Notes: a model not told the origin generated them from the sequence alone. Shown: positions 7,802 to 19,735, counted from the first letter of the stretch. The stretch: DNA of 64,000 nucleotides from Pseudoxanthomonas sangjuensis (GCF_010211755.1 NZ_PDWR01000011.1:41207-105206), one strand, 5' to 3'. A program made the numbers and translations.

Positions 7802-10459
7802 ATGCGTCGTCCGCTCGCTACCGCCCTCGCCCTGGTCATTGCCAGCAGCCTGTCCGCCGTTCCCGCGGCTTTTGCCGCCGATGCCGCGCCCGCCGCCCGC
7901 GCGCCGGTCACCACCCAGCTGCCGCGCAGCGTGAAGCCCTCGCACTACGCGATCCGCATCACCCCGCACGCCGAGACGATGGACTACGACGCCCACGTCG
8001 ACATCGGCATCGACGTGCTGGAAGCCACCTCGTCGATCACCCTGAACCAGCTCGACATGAGCTTCTCCAACGCCGTGCTGGTGCAGGGCAAGAAGAAGCT
8101 GGCGGCCAAGGTCGCCGTCGACAACGAGGCGCAGACCGCCACCTTCGCTTTCGACAAGCCGCTGAAGCCGGGCAGCTACGTGCTCTCGACCGACTACGCC
8201 GGCAAGATCGGCACCCAGGCCAACGGCATCTTCGCGCTCGACTACGCCACGCCGGCCGGCAAGAAGCGCGCGCTGTACACGCAGTTCGAGAACTCCGATT
8301 TCCGCCGCTTCGCGCCGTCGTGGGACGAGCCGTACTACAAGGCCACCTTCGACCTGACCGCGACCGTGCCGGCCGCGCAGATGGCGGTCAGCAACATGCC
8401 GGTCAAGGCGCGCAAGGAACTGGGCAACGGCCTGGCCGAGGTGACCTTCGGCACCTCGCCGAAGATGTCCACCTACCTGCTGTTCTTCAGCGTCGGCGAA
8501 TTCGAGCGCGCCACCACCAAGACGAAGGACGGCGTGGAGATCGGCGTGATCGCGCAGACCGGCAAGGTCGACCAGGCCGCGTACGCGCTGGAAGCCGGCA
8601 AGGTGGTGCTGGAGGAATACAACGACTACTTCGGCGTGCCGTTCCCGCTGCCGAAGCTGGACAACATCGCCGCGCCGGGCCGCAGCCAGTTCTTCAGCGC
8701 GATGGAGAACTGGGGCGCGATCTTCACCTTCGAGGGCTCGCTGCTGTTCGACCCGGCCATTTCCACCATCGGCGACAAGCAGCGCATCTTCGGCACCGAC
8801 GCGCACGAGATCGCCCACCAGTGGTTCGGCGACCTGGTGACCATGCAGTGGTGGGACGACCTGTGGCTCAACGAAGGCTTCGCCACCTGGATGGCCGGCC
8901 GCACCACCCGCAAGCTGCACCCGGAATGGGACATCGACGGCGTCGATCCGGCGATGACCAGCCGCAGCGCGATGGGCCAGGACGCCATCGCCACCACCCA
9001 TCCGGTGGTGCAGCACGTGGAAACCGTCGAGCAGGCCAGCCAGGCCTTCGACGGCATCACCTACCAGAAGGGCGCCGCGGTGATCTCGATGCTCGAGGAC
9101 TACATCGGCGCCGATGCCTGGCGCGAAGGCGTGCGCAGCTACATCAAGAAGCACGCTTACTCGAACACCGCCACCGACGACCTGTGGGCGGAGATGGAGC
9201 AGGTGGCGCCGGGCAAGCAGTTCGCCACCGTGGCGCACGAGTTCACCCTGCAGCCGGGCGTTCCGCTGATCAAGGCGAGCGCGCGCTGCGACGACCACAA
9301 GACCGTCGTCGAACTGGAGCAGGGCGAATTCACCGTCGACCGCCCGGACAAGCAGCCGTTGCGCTGGCACGTGCCGGTCGCGGTGCAGGCCGTCGGCGGC
9401 CAGCCGGTCAAGGTGCTGGTCGACGGCAATGCCAGCATCGAGCTGCCGGGCTGCGGCGCGCCGGTGCTGGTCAACGCCGGGCAGAAGGGCTATTTCCGCA
9501 CGCTGTATTCGCCGGAGCAGTTCCAGGCGCTGAGCGCGAATTTCGACCAGCTCGCCCCCGTCGACCAGCTCGGCGTGATGATGGACGTCGGCGCGCTGTC
9601 GAGCGCCGGCCTGCAGCCGGTCGCCGACGCGCTCGACCTGACCAAGGGCGTGTCGCTGGACGCTTCGCCGGACGTCTGGTCGATCGTGGCCGGCACGCTC
9701 GGCGGCATGGTCGGCGTGTACGGCGACGACGAGAAGGCCGCGGCGCCGGCCAAGCGCTACGCGCGGTCGCGGCTGTCGCCACTGCTGCAGAAGCTGGGCT
9801 GGGAGAACAAGCCGGACGATTCGGCCGCCATCAAGCAGCTGCGTACGCGCCTGATCGCGCAGCTGAGCGGCCTGGGCGACGAAAAGGTGCTGGCCGAGGC
9901 GCGCCGCCGCTTCGCCGCTTCCGAGACCGACCCGTCCGCGCTGCCGGCCGAACTGCGCCGCACCGTGCTGGGCATCGTCGCGCGCAACGCCGACGCCGCC
10001 ACCTGGGACAAGCTGCACGCGATGGCGCAGAAGGAAACCTCGTCGATGATCCGCGACCAGTACTACCAGTTGCTGGCCGCGGCGAAGGACAAGGCCCTGG
10101 CGCAGAAGGCGCTGGACATGGCGTTGACCGGCGAGCCGGGCGCGACCAACAGCGCGGCGATGATCGGCATGGTGTCCCGCGAGAACCCGGACATGGCCTT
10201 CGACTTCGCGCTGGCGCACCGCGAGCAGGTGGACGAGCTGGTCGATTCGACGTCGCGCTCGCGCTACTACCCGCGCCTGGGCGCGGGATCGGACGACATC
10301 AAGATGGTCGACAAGCTGAAGGACTACGCCGACAAGTACATCGCGCCGACCTCGCGCCGCGACACCGAATCGGCGATCGCCGGCATCCAGACGCGGATCA
10401 AGCTCAACGCCGCCCGCCGCCCGCAGATCGATGCGTGGTTGAAGAAGAACGCGAAGTAG
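7802..10459 (+). CDS. M1 family metallopeptidase (aminopeptidase N type), exported
   Basis: An 885-residue zinc aminopeptidase read from the ATG at 7802, preceded by AAGGA at a suitable distance; an in-frame extension upstream is less protein-like. Residues 1-26 form a Sec signal ending AAFAA. The exopeptidase motif is present as SAMENWG (~299-305). The zinc ligands are H335 and H339 in HEIAH and E358 in NEGFATW, the exact HEXXH-18-E spacing of M1. The C-terminal half (~530-885) is the ERAP1-like helical domain. It likely trims N-terminal residues from peptides in the periplasm or outside the cell. A strong terminator follows the stop. Confidence 0.93.
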   Translation: MRRPLATALALVIASSLSAVPAAFAADAAPAARAPVTTQLPRSVKPSHYAIRITPHAETMDYDAHVDIGIDVLEATSSITLNQLDMSFSNAVLVQGKKKLAAKVAVDNEAQTATFAFDKPLKPGSYVLSTDYAGKIGTQANGIFALDYATPAGKKRALYTQFENSDFRRFAPSWDEPYYKATFDLTATVPAAQMAVSNMPVKARKELGNGLAEVTFGTSPKMSTYLLFFSVGEFERATTKTKDGVEIGVIAQTGKVDQAAYALEAGKVVLEEYNDYFGVPFPLPKLDNIAAPGRSQFFSAMENWGAIFTFEGSLLFDPAISTIGDKQRIFGTDAHEIAHQWFGDLVTMQWWDDLWLNEGFATWMAGRTTRKLHPEWDIDGVDPAMTSRSAMGQDAIATTHPVVQHVETVEQASQAFDGITYQKGAAVISMLEDYIGADAWREGVRSYIKKHAYSNTATDDLWAEMEQVAPGKQFATVAHEFTLQPGVPLIKASARCDDHKTVVELEQGEFTVDRPDKQPLRWHVPVAVQAVGGQPVKVLVDGNASIELPGCGAPVLVNAGQKGYFRTLYSPEQFQALSANFDQLAPVDQLGVMMDVGALSSAGLQPVADALDLTKGVSLDASPDVWSIVAGTLGGMVGVYGDDEKAAAPAKRYARSRLSPLLQKLGWENKPDDSAAIKQLRTRLIAQLSGLGDEKVLAEARRRFAASETDPSALPAELRRTVLGIVARNADAATWDKLHAMAQKETSSMIRDQYYQLLAAAKDKALAQKALDMALTGEPGATNSAAMIGMVSRENPDMAFDFALAHREQVDELVDSTSRSRYYPRLGAGSDDIKMVDKLKDYADKYIAPTSRRDTESAIAGIQTRIKLNAARRPQIDAWLKKNAK

Positions 10460-10483
10460 GCGCGTCGCTCCCTGGCCCGAAAG

Positions 10484-10512
10484 ACGAACCCGCCGGCAGG
10501 CGGGTTCGTTTT
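10484..10512 (+). terminator. Rho-independent terminator of the M1 peptidase gene
   Basis: The arms ACGAACCCGCC (10484-10494) and GGCGGGTTCGT (10499-10509) pair perfectly around a GGCA loop and run into TTTT. It also serves as a plausible end point for the convergent NTF2-like gene. Confidence 0.85.
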
Positions 10513-10528
10513 GTCCGGCACGGAATCG

Positions 10529-11050
10529 TCAGCCGATTTCGACGGGATCGTGGATCGTCCAGATGACGGAAATGATCTTCCAGCCCTCCTCGGTGCGGAC
10601 CAGCTGCCACATTTCGCGGCCCCAGTTGGTCTGCTTGCCGTTGGAGAGGAATTCGTAGTCGAAGGCGACCGAACCGATCTCGCCGTCGGTGTCGACGCGG
10701 ACGTCCTTGAAGACTTCCTCGCTGGTGTTCTTGCCGGAGACGATGGAGTCGATGAAGGTCAGGTAATTGACCCCGGGCAGGTGGCGCGCCTTGCGGGCCT
10801 CCGGCTTGGTTTTCCGGAACCGGGCGATGCGCGCGTCGTCGTTCGAGAATTGCCAGACGACCTGCTCCGGCTTTTCGGAGAAGAACAAGGCCACGAAAGT
10901 CGCCTTGTCGCGGTTGATGATCGACGTGCGGAACTTCTCCACCACGTCCCGGATCGCGGCCACGTCCTTCGGATTGTTCTGTTCGGCGTGTGCGGCAAGG
11001 GGTGACGCCAACACGATCGACGCGATGAGGGCAATGCGTTTGAGGTGCAT
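10529..11050 (-). CDS. Exported NTF2-like (SnoaL/DUF4440-type) protein
   Basis: A 173-residue protein read from the ATG at 11050, giving a signal peptide (MHLKRIALIASIVLASPLAAHA) and cleavage near residue 22. The mature part has the NTF2-like pattern: an AAIRDVVEKFRTSIINRDKA helix, then FVALFFSEKPEQVVW, and a C-terminal GREMWQLVRTEEGWKIISV strand pair typical of SnoaL/DUF4440 folds. These small cone-shaped proteins bind hydrophobic ligands or act as enzymes, and function cannot be assigned from sequence. It stands alone between two terminators. Confidence 0.7.
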   Translation of the reverse strand: MHLKRIALIASIVLASPLAAHAEQNNPKDVAAIRDVVEKFRTSIINRDKATFVALFFSEKPEQVVWQFSNDDARIARFRKTKPEARKARHLPGVNYLTFIDSIVSGKNTSEEVFKDVRVDTDGEIGSVAFDYEFLSNGKQTNWGREMWQLVRTEEGWKIISVIWTIHDPVEIG

Positions 11051-11359
11051 CCGGGATCCGTTCGCTGGGTTTCTGGATTGCCTAGTGTCGCGGGGAAGCC
11101 GGGCAAAAGGAAACCCCGCTTGCGCGGGGCTTTTTTGCTTTTCCTTCTCCCTTCGGGAGGAGGGCCTGCCCCCGCGGAGGCAGGGGGTGCACCGAAGGGG
11201 CGGGTGAGGGTTCGGCGGAAGTCGCGACGCCAGCATGCCGGTAGCCATTCGGCGGGTGGTGCTTCGCCCGCGGATGAAACGTCGCGAGTGCGGGTAATGT
11301 CGCTTCGCCGTACCCTCGCCCAACCCCTCCCCCGAGGGGAGGGGGGCTTGAGGCGTTTC
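11051..11359. repeat. Intergenic palindrome-rich region with terminator-like hairpins
   Basis: This 309-base gap has no gene. Near 11112-11131 the CCCCGC/GCGGGG hairpin is followed on the minus strand by a T-rich stretch and is a likely gcvP terminator. CTCCCTTCGGGAG (near 11147) and CCCCTCCCCCGAGGGGAGGGG (near 11328) are further palindromes, and GGGTGAGGGTTCGGCG (~11212) is loosely mirrored by CGCCGTACCCTCGCCC (~11309). The arrangement resembles a dispersed intergenic repeat. Confidence 0.55.
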
Positions 11360-14218
<2,859 letters not shown>

Positions 14219-14274
14219 GGGCTGCATCCGGAAGGGGCTGACGGAATCGCGCGCGAAACCGCGCGCGGGTGCCC

Positions 14275-14470
14275 CTCTGTCCTTTTGCCTGAGAGTTTGG
14301 AGGCGGCGTTCCGATGGAAGCCGGCCTCGTGCCCCTTCGGCGCCGGCGTGCGCCGATGCTTTGGCGGGCCGGTCTCTCCAGAGTGTTGTTGCGATGGTGG
14401 TATTCGGCCTGAGCGATTACGGGCGTTTGCGCCTTCGGCAGCGGGGCCGGGGCCCGCGCTTCTCCCACCG
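14275..14470 (-). ncRNA. Tandem glycine riboswitch upstream of gcvP
   Basis: Read on the minus strand, the leader shows two glycine-aptamer signatures. The first (~14470 down to ~14405) has a GGGAGAAGCGC opening, GCCGAAGGCGCAA and a CGCTCAGGC closing. The second (~14385 down to 14275) has CTGGAGAGACCGG, GCGCCGAAGGGGCACG and the diagnostic CTCTCAGGCAAAAGGACAGA. Both fit the type-1/type-2 tandem layout that activates gcv expression on glycine binding. About 56 bases separate the second aptamer from the gcvP start. Confidence 0.93.
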
Positions 14471-14484
14471 GGAATTGCCCCGGC

Positions 14485-14490
14485 ATTATA
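14485..14490 (-). promoter_or_regulatory. Probable -10 element of the riboswitch-gcvP transcript
   Basis: On the minus strand the sequence is a perfect TATAAT. It sits a few bases before the first glycine aptamer, so transcription would start right at the riboswitch. No good -35 is seen at the usual distance. Confidence 0.55.
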
Positions 14491-14531
14491 GCCCGGCCGG
14501 TCCCCGGCCCGGCGCCGGATAGAATGGCCCC

Positions 14532-15413
14532 ATGACCACCGAAACCACCGTAGCGCCGCCTGCGGCGCCCGAAGCCCGGGCCGTGCCCGCATCCACCGCC
14601 GCCGCCGCGACCGAAGCGGTCGCCGCCGAACCTGCCGCGCCGGCCCCCGCCACCTGGGTCGACTGGCTGCTGGACGCGCTGCGCCACGAGCCGGCGCATG
14701 CGCTGACCCTGTTCTACCTGGGCGCGTCGGCGCTGGGCCTGTGGGCCAGCTACTGGTTCTTCGCCAGCTTCGGCATCCCGGTGATGGACTACATGGACCC
14801 CAGCGACTACATCACCGTCGGCCTGCGCGATCCGGTCAACCTGCTGATCGTCGCGTTGGCGATGGCGCTGATGCTGTTGCTGAACTTCCACGAGTACGCA
14901 CGGGAAAAAGGGCAGGCGTATTACGAACGGGTGCGCGGCCACTGGTGGGGACGCCTGCTGCTGGTGTTCCCGTACCGGGAAAAGCGCGGCGGTTTCCTGC
15001 AGCGCGTGATGGGTTGGTCGGGGTTTTCGTTCCCGACCGGAATCCTGCTGGGCATGATCTGGGCCACGCTGTGGCTGACGGTGGGTTACGTGCAGCACAA
15101 GGCCGAGGACATCCGCAACGGCGGCGGCCACGCGGTGCGCATCACCCTGGCGCATGCCCACGAAGCGCAGCCGGGCACGGCGCGCCTGCTGGGCACCATC
15201 GGCGACTTCGTGTTCCTGTACTGGCCCGAGCAGAAGCGCGCGGAAGCGATCGCGGTCGAAGCGGTCGGCCGCCTGCAATCGGTGCCGGCCACGCGCACGC
15301 AGGCCGCACAACCGGCAACGCGGCCGGCGGTGTCGCCAGCGGAACCGGCGGAACCAGCGGCGAAACCCGCGCTGGCGGCAGCCAAGGCGGCCGAGCCCGC
15401 CCTGGCGCATTAG
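14532..15413 (+). CDS. Uncharacterised membrane protein, divergent from gcvP
   Basis: A 293-residue protein I do not recognise. Residues 1-40 are an Ala/Pro-rich low-complexity tail. Three hydrophobic segments follow (~58-80, ~100-118, ~163-187). Between the second and third is a basic, aromatic loop (REKGQAYYERVRGHWWGRLL). The region ~200-240 (HAVRITLAHAHEAQPGTARL, then GTIGDFVFLYWPEQ) looks like a soluble C-terminal domain, and the last ~50 residues are again Ala/Pro-rich. It shares the upstream region with the glycine riboswitch promoter. A TAGAAT -10-like element lies eight bases before the ATG, so a nearly leaderless transcript is possible. Confidence 0.7.
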   Translation: MTTETTVAPPAAPEARAVPASTAAAATEAVAAEPAAPAPATWVDWLLDALRHEPAHALTLFYLGASALGLWASYWFFASFGIPVMDYMDPSDYITVGLRDPVNLLIVALAMALMLLLNFHEYAREKGQAYYERVRGHWWGRLLLVFPYREKRGGFLQRVMGWSGFSFPTGILLGMIWATLWLTVGYVQHKAEDIRNGGGHAVRITLAHAHEAQPGTARLLGTIGDFVFLYWPEQKRAEAIAVEAVGRLQSVPATRTQAAQPATRPAVSPAEPAEPAAKPALAAAKAAEPALAH

Positions 15414-15462
15414 CGGCGCGCCATCCGTGCATGCGTCTTCCCGTGGCCCCGCACCCGATCCG

Positions 15463-16716
15463 ATGAGCCCGGCAAAACCCGCGTCCATGCGCAGGATGGC
15501 GCTGCTGCTGGGCGGACTGGCCATGTTCGGCCCGTTCTCCATCGATACGGTGTTCCCGGCGTTCCGGCAGATGGCCGCGCAACTGGGCACCGATGCGGTG
15601 GCCATGCAGCAGACCGTCAGCGTCTACCTGCTGACCTACGGGGCGATGAGCGTGGTCCACGGGCCGTTGTCCGACGCCTTGGGCCGGCGCCGGGTGATCC
15701 TGGCCGGGCTGGCGGTGTTCGTCGTCGCGTCGGCCGGCTGCGCGTTGTCGCCGAACCTGCCGACGCTGCTGGCGTTCCGCGCGCTGCAAGGTCTGTCGGC
15801 CGGGGTCGGCATGATCGTCGGCCGCGCGGCGATCCGCGACCTGTTCGCCGGCGACGATGCGCAGCGGTTGATGAGCCAGGTCTCGATGATCTTCGGCATC
15901 GCGCCGGCGGTGGCGCCGGTGATCGGCGGCTGGCTGCTGGGTTGGGGCCAGTGGCCGCTGATCTTCTGGTTCCTGGTCGCGTTCTCGACGCTGCTGTTGG
16001 CGGCGGTTGCGCTGTGGCTGCCGGAAACGCACCCCCAAGCCGCGCGGCAGCCGCTGGCGCCGGTACGGATGCTGCGCGACTACGTGGCGATCCTCGGCAA
16101 CCGGCGTTTCCAGCGCCTGGCCCTGGCCGGTGCGCTGACGTTCGCCGGGATCTTCCTCTATATCGCCTCGGCGCCGGTGCTGGTGATGGACCTGCTGGGG
16201 CTGGACGAACGCGGCTTCGCCTGGCTGTTCGTGCCGACCATCGGCGGCATGACCCTGGGCGCGTTCGCGTCCGGGCGCGCGGCCGGGCACATCACCGGCG
16301 CCGCGCAATGCCGCGTCGGCTTCGCCTGCTGCGGCACGGCGGCGGCGCTGAACCTGGCTTATTGCGCACTGGCGGCGAAGCTGGCGCTGCCGTGGGCGGT
16401 GTTGCCGCTGCTGCTGGCCGGTTTCGGCATGGCCCTGGTGTTCCCGATCCTGGCGCTGGCGGTGCTGGACATGTATCCGCAGCATCGCGGCGCGGCTTCG
16501 TCGCTGCAGGCCTTCATCCAGCTCATCCTCAATGCGGTGGTCGCCGGCGCGGTGTCGCCGCTGCTGAGCCATCGCCCGCTGTGGCTGGCGCTGGGCATGG
16601 CCGGGTTCTTCCTGCTCGGCTGGGCCTGCTGGCACAGGGAAACGCGCGTGGCGGGCCGCAGCCTGCCCGATTGCCCGCGCGAGGCGGCGGCGCTGGAACC
16701 GACCGATTCGCTTTGA
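15463..16716 (+). CDS. Bcr/CflA family MFS multidrug exporter
   Basis: A 417-residue, 12-helix major facilitator read from the ATG at 15463; the upstream in-frame extension is a shadow of the previous gene. The first loop motif is GPLSDALGRRRVILAG (motif A), and the fifth-helix region has GIAPAVAPVIGGWLLG, the antiporter motif C of 14-/12-TMS drug:H+ antiporters. Helix 1 carries FGPFSIDTVFPAF, typical of Bcr/CflA proteins. Substrate is unknown (Bcr exports bicyclomycin, sulfonamides and dipeptides). It lies 49 bp after the preceding membrane protein and may be co-transcribed with it. Confidence 0.88.
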   Translation: MSPAKPASMRRMALLLGGLAMFGPFSIDTVFPAFRQMAAQLGTDAVAMQQTVSVYLLTYGAMSVVHGPLSDALGRRRVILAGLAVFVVASAGCALSPNLPTLLAFRALQGLSAGVGMIVGRAAIRDLFAGDDAQRLMSQVSMIFGIAPAVAPVIGGWLLGWGQWPLIFWFLVAFSTLLLAAVALWLPETHPQAARQPLAPVRMLRDYVAILGNRRFQRLALAGALTFAGIFLYIASAPVLVMDLLGLDERGFAWLFVPTIGGMTLGAFASGRAAGHITGAAQCRVGFACCGTAAALNLAYCALAAKLALPWAVLPLLLAGFGMALVFPILALAVLDMYPQHRGAASSLQAFIQLILNAVVAGAVSPLLSHRPLWLALGMAGFFLLGWACWHRETRVAGRSLPDCPREAAALEPTDSL

Positions 16717-16743
16717 ATCCCTTCACCTGAATTCGAGAAGCCC

Positions 16744-17193
16744 ATGTCGATCAACTCCAAGGCCCGCCGCGACGCGAAGAAACGCAAGGCGCAGAAGGAA
16801 CGCAACCAGCGCCTGGCCAATGCGCCCAAGACCGTAGGCCACGCCGAACTGCGCAACCAGGCCGGCGAACTGGTGGCCGGCATCGTCCGCCGCGGCGGGG
16901 CGTGGTTCCTGGGCATCGACGGACGCATCGCCGGCAGCAGCGACAGCGCGGCCGAGGTGTTCGCACTGCTGAAGCGCGCCGCGAAAACCTATGAGGCCAA
17001 CGGCATGCCGGTGCGCATGATTTATTCCGACGAACTGCGCGACACCGCGGTCATCGAAGCCGCGGCGCAAGGGCTGACCCTGGAGCAGTTCGACGCGAAG
17101 CTGGAAGAAGAGATGCAGGCGAATGCCGCCGCATCCGCGAACGGGGTCGAATCGGGTCCCGACAGCGGCACGGAGCCACAAGCTTCTTCGTGA
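16744..17193 (+). CDS. Conserved hypothetical protein with basic N-terminus
   Basis: A 149-residue soluble protein. Residues 1-28 are strongly basic (SKARRDAKKRKAQKERNQRL), suggesting nucleic-acid or ribosome contact. The central part (~35-110) reads as a compact alpha/beta domain (ELVAGIVRRGGAWFLGIDGR, EVFALLKRAAKTYEA), and the tail is acidic and low-complexity. It follows the exporter by 27 bp, probably in the same transcript. No family is recognised. A hairpin terminator follows. Confidence 0.65.
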   Translation: MSINSKARRDAKKRKAQKERNQRLANAPKTVGHAELRNQAGELVAGIVRRGGAWFLGIDGRIAGSSDSAAEVFALLKRAAKTYEANGMPVRMIYSDELRDTAVIEAAAQGLTLEQFDAKLEEEMQANAAASANGVESGPDSGTEPQASS

Positions 17194-17195
17194 AG

Positions 17196-17226
17196 AACGG
17201 AGGCCTGCTTGCGCCGGCCTCCGTTT
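17196..17226 (+). terminator. Hairpin terminator after the basic hypothetical gene
   Basis: The arms AACGGAGGCC (17196-17205) and GGCCTCCGTT (17216-17225) are perfectly complementary and run into a short T stretch. It sits between convergent genes and may act in both directions. Confidence 0.7.
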
Positions 17227-17249
17227 GCCATCGTCCTCGCGTGGCCTGC

Positions 17250-17861
17250 TCAGTGAAGCGAGCAATCGCGGAGCTGCGGATCGCCCATTGTTTCGCCGCC
17301 GGAAATGCAATCGACGGTGATGCTCTGGCCTTTGTTCAGTGCCGCGGCCGCGCGCACGTCGAGCCCATAGACATCGACATTGCCGATTCCGGGAATGTAC
17401 GTGCCCTCGATCCAGGTGCCGTTCCCGGCGGAGAGGCGGACAACGGGGTCGTCGGTCATGTCGGAGTCGATACTTTCCACCGTGCCCGTCACCGACAGTG
17501 CCTGTCCCTTGTATTTCTGGTCGGCGGCGATTTCGTTCTGCTCGTAGGCTGCGTACAGGTCGTGTGCCGAAATCTGGATGGACTGCACGGCGGGTGGGGG
17601 CGGTGTGGTCGGGGGCGCCGTCGCAGCTGCCGGCCGGGGCGGCGCGGCCGGATCGGACGCCTGCGGCTTGTCGTCGGGTCTGAACGCGGCAAGCATGATC
17701 AGGCCGAACCAGGCGAACCCGATGATCCGGGCAAGTTTGCTGTGGCCGCCGCGCAGCAGGAACCAGACGAAAACGATGGGCAGCAGGAAGATGCTCAGCC
17801 CCAGCAAGAACCCGACTTTGCGGGGTGCCGTGGCGGCTGGCGCGGTTGCATTGGTGTTCAT
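17250..17861 (-). CDS. Membrane-anchored OB-fold (tRNA_anti-like) protein
   Basis: A 203-residue protein. Two hydrophobic helices (~17-36 and ~44-60) are followed by a Pro/Ala-rich linker (~63-92). The C-terminal domain begins ISAHDLYAAYEQNEIAADQK and continues YKGQALSVTGTVESIDSD, which is the pattern of the tRNA_anti-like OB-fold family (PF12869). These domains sit outside the membrane and have no firmly known ligand. A conserved cysteine pair (DCISGG and RDCSLH) near the C-terminus could form a disulfide. It is convergent with the upstream plus-strand genes. Confidence 0.75.
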   Translation of the reverse strand: MNTNATAPAATAPRKVGFLLGLSIFLLPIVFVWFLLRGGHSKLARIIGFAWFGLIMLAAFRPDDKPQASDPAAPPRPAAATAPPTTPPPPAVQSIQISAHDLYAAYEQNEIAADQKYKGQALSVTGTVESIDSDMTDDPVVRLSAGNGTWIEGTYIPGIGNVDVYGLDVRAAAALNKGQSITVDCISGGETMGDPQLRDCSLH

Positions 17862-17954
17862 GGTCTATCCCCCGTGGTGAAAGTTGCAGGGATAGATTCG
17901 GTTTTGCCCGGCGCGGCGGCAACGCGAAAATTTCTCGGTGGGCGACGGAGCCGG

Positions 17955-19652
17955 TCAGCGGAACGACGGGGCACGCTCGTCGCGCAACAATGCGTGCACG
18001 CGCAGGCCCGGCGCTAGGTCCTGCAGGTGCAAGCGCCCGCCGAGGGCGAGCACGCGGTCGTGCATGCTGGACAGGCCATTGCCGGGGCGCAGGTGGCGGG
18101 CGCCGCCGATGCCGTCGTCGCGCACGTCGATGAACACGTACAGGTCGCCGTGGCGGCGGTTGATGCGCAGGCGAATGCTGCAGCGCGTGGCGCGGGCGTG
18201 GCGGACGACGTTGGGCACCGCCTCCCGCACCAGCCGGTAGGCGGCGATGCGCTGCGCGCCGCCGAGCAGCGCCAGCAGGCGCGCATCGCCTTCGATGCGG
18301 GTCTCGAACTCCAGCCCCGCGTCCTCGGCCAGGTGACGCACGCTGCCGCGCTCGATCGCCGCGTACAGGCCGATTTCGTCGAGCGCCGCGGGGCGCAGCG
18401 ATTCGAGCACGCGGCCGATGTTCTGGCGCATCGTGCGCGCGATGTCGAACAGGCCGTCGGTCCCCGCCTGCCTGCCGGCCGCGACAAGCTCGGGTTCGGC
18501 CAGCTTGAGCCGGGTCTGCAGCGCGGTGAGGTTCTGGCCGAATTCGTCGTGCAGCTCGGCGGCCAGGCGGCGGCGTTCGCGTTCCTCGGCCTGCAGGGTG
18601 CGTTCGGCGGCGTTGCTGAGCTCGCGCGCGAGGCGGTTGCCGTGGTCCATGGCCGACTGCAGTTCCGCCGCCTGCGAGCGCAGGCTGTCCATGCTGGCGC
18701 CGAACAGCAGGCCCATCGCGCCGCTGATGGCGATGTACAGCTGCAGGCGGATCGGGTTCGAGGCGCGTATGCCGAAATGGTCCTCGATCGCCACCGCCAT
18801 GCTGGCTGCCAGCACCGCCAGCGCGGCGCCGCGCCAGCCATGCTGCATGGCGAAGACCACGACCGCGGTCAGTAGCAGCAGGCGCAGCATTTCCGACAGC
18901 AGGCTGCCGGGCAGGCGCAGCGACAGGAGCAGGTAGGCCGCCATTGCCGGCAGCAGCCAGCGCAGGGCCGCGCGCAATATCCGCGCCGAGCCCGCGCGCC
19001 GCGCCGGCGACGCCAGCCACAGCGCGAACGGCGCCACCAGCATGATGCCGACGAAGCAGCCCATCAGGTTCTTCAGCGCGAACGTCGCCAGCAGTTCGAG
19101 CGAGTCTGGGCCGCCGATCGGCACCATGTCGACGACGAGGCCGCTGCGGACGTCGCCGACCATGCCCTCGCTGGCGACATAGGCCAGGTCCTTGGCCGCG
19201 ACCGCCAGCGCCGCGATCAGCGCGCCGACGTGCAATTGCGCCATCCGTTCCGGCGTGGCCGGGCCGCGCGGCGACAGCCGCACCTGCCGCAGGTACAGCA
19301 CGCCAGCCGCGATCAGGAACGGCTCGGCCGCGTTGCCCAGCACGAACGGTACCGGACCATGCCAGTAGCGCAGGAATTCGTAGCGCGCGCCGGCCGCGAT
19401 GCCGACGAGCGCGCCGCCGACCAGCCGGGCCGCGATGGTCGCGGCGAACAGCCACGGCCAACGGCGCACGGGCAGGCACCACATCGCGGTGAACACCGCG
19501 CCATCGACGATCAGCCAGTGGAAGAACCCGGCCCGCCCCAGCGCGGCGTGCAGGGCGACAAAGCCCAGCGCGGCCAGCAGCCATTGCCACCAGCGCGCAT
19601 CGTTCGCAGGCCAGGGCAGGATCTGGGTATCGGAATGGGGCGGCGATGGCAT
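17955..19652 (-). CDS. MASE1-type membrane sensor histidine kinase (NarL/HisKA_3 class)
   Basis: A 565-residue sensor kinase. Residues ~21-320 form a polytopic MASE1-like sensory domain with about eight helices. A coiled-coil-like linker (~325-362) leads to the HisKA_3 dimerisation helix with the phospho-histidine in ELHDEFGQNL (H368). The HATPase domain has DVRDDGIGG and NGLSSMHDRV as ATP-binding boxes. It should phosphorylate the response regulator transcribed divergently 83 bp away. The stimulus is not visible from sequence. Confidence 0.88.
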   Translation of the reverse strand: MPSPPHSDTQILPWPANDARWWQWLLAALGFVALHAALGRAGFFHWLIVDGAVFTAMWCLPVRRWPWLFAATIAARLVGGALVGIAAGARYEFLRYWHGPVPFVLGNAAEPFLIAAGVLYLRQVRLSPRGPATPERMAQLHVGALIAALAVAAKDLAYVASEGMVGDVRSGLVVDMVPIGGPDSLELLATFALKNLMGCFVGIMLVAPFALWLASPARRAGSARILRAALRWLLPAMAAYLLLSLRLPGSLLSEMLRLLLLTAVVVFAMQHGWRGAALAVLAASMAVAIEDHFGIRASNPIRLQLYIAISGAMGLLFGASMDSLRSQAAELQSAMDHGNRLARELSNAAERTLQAEERERRRLAAELHDEFGQNLTALQTRLKLAEPELVAAGRQAGTDGLFDIARTMRQNIGRVLESLRPAALDEIGLYAAIERGSVRHLAEDAGLEFETRIEGDARLLALLGGAQRIAAYRLVREAVPNVVRHARATRCSIRLRINRRHGDLYVFIDVRDDGIGGARHLRPGNGLSSMHDRVLALGGRLHLQDLAPGLRVHALLRDERAPSFR

Positions 19653-19735
19653 GCGCAGAGGTTAGCAACTGCGCGACCGCACGGGCCCCGACTTTTTCTC
19701 ACCCGCGGCGGTGGCGGGCTGGCTATAGTGCGGGC

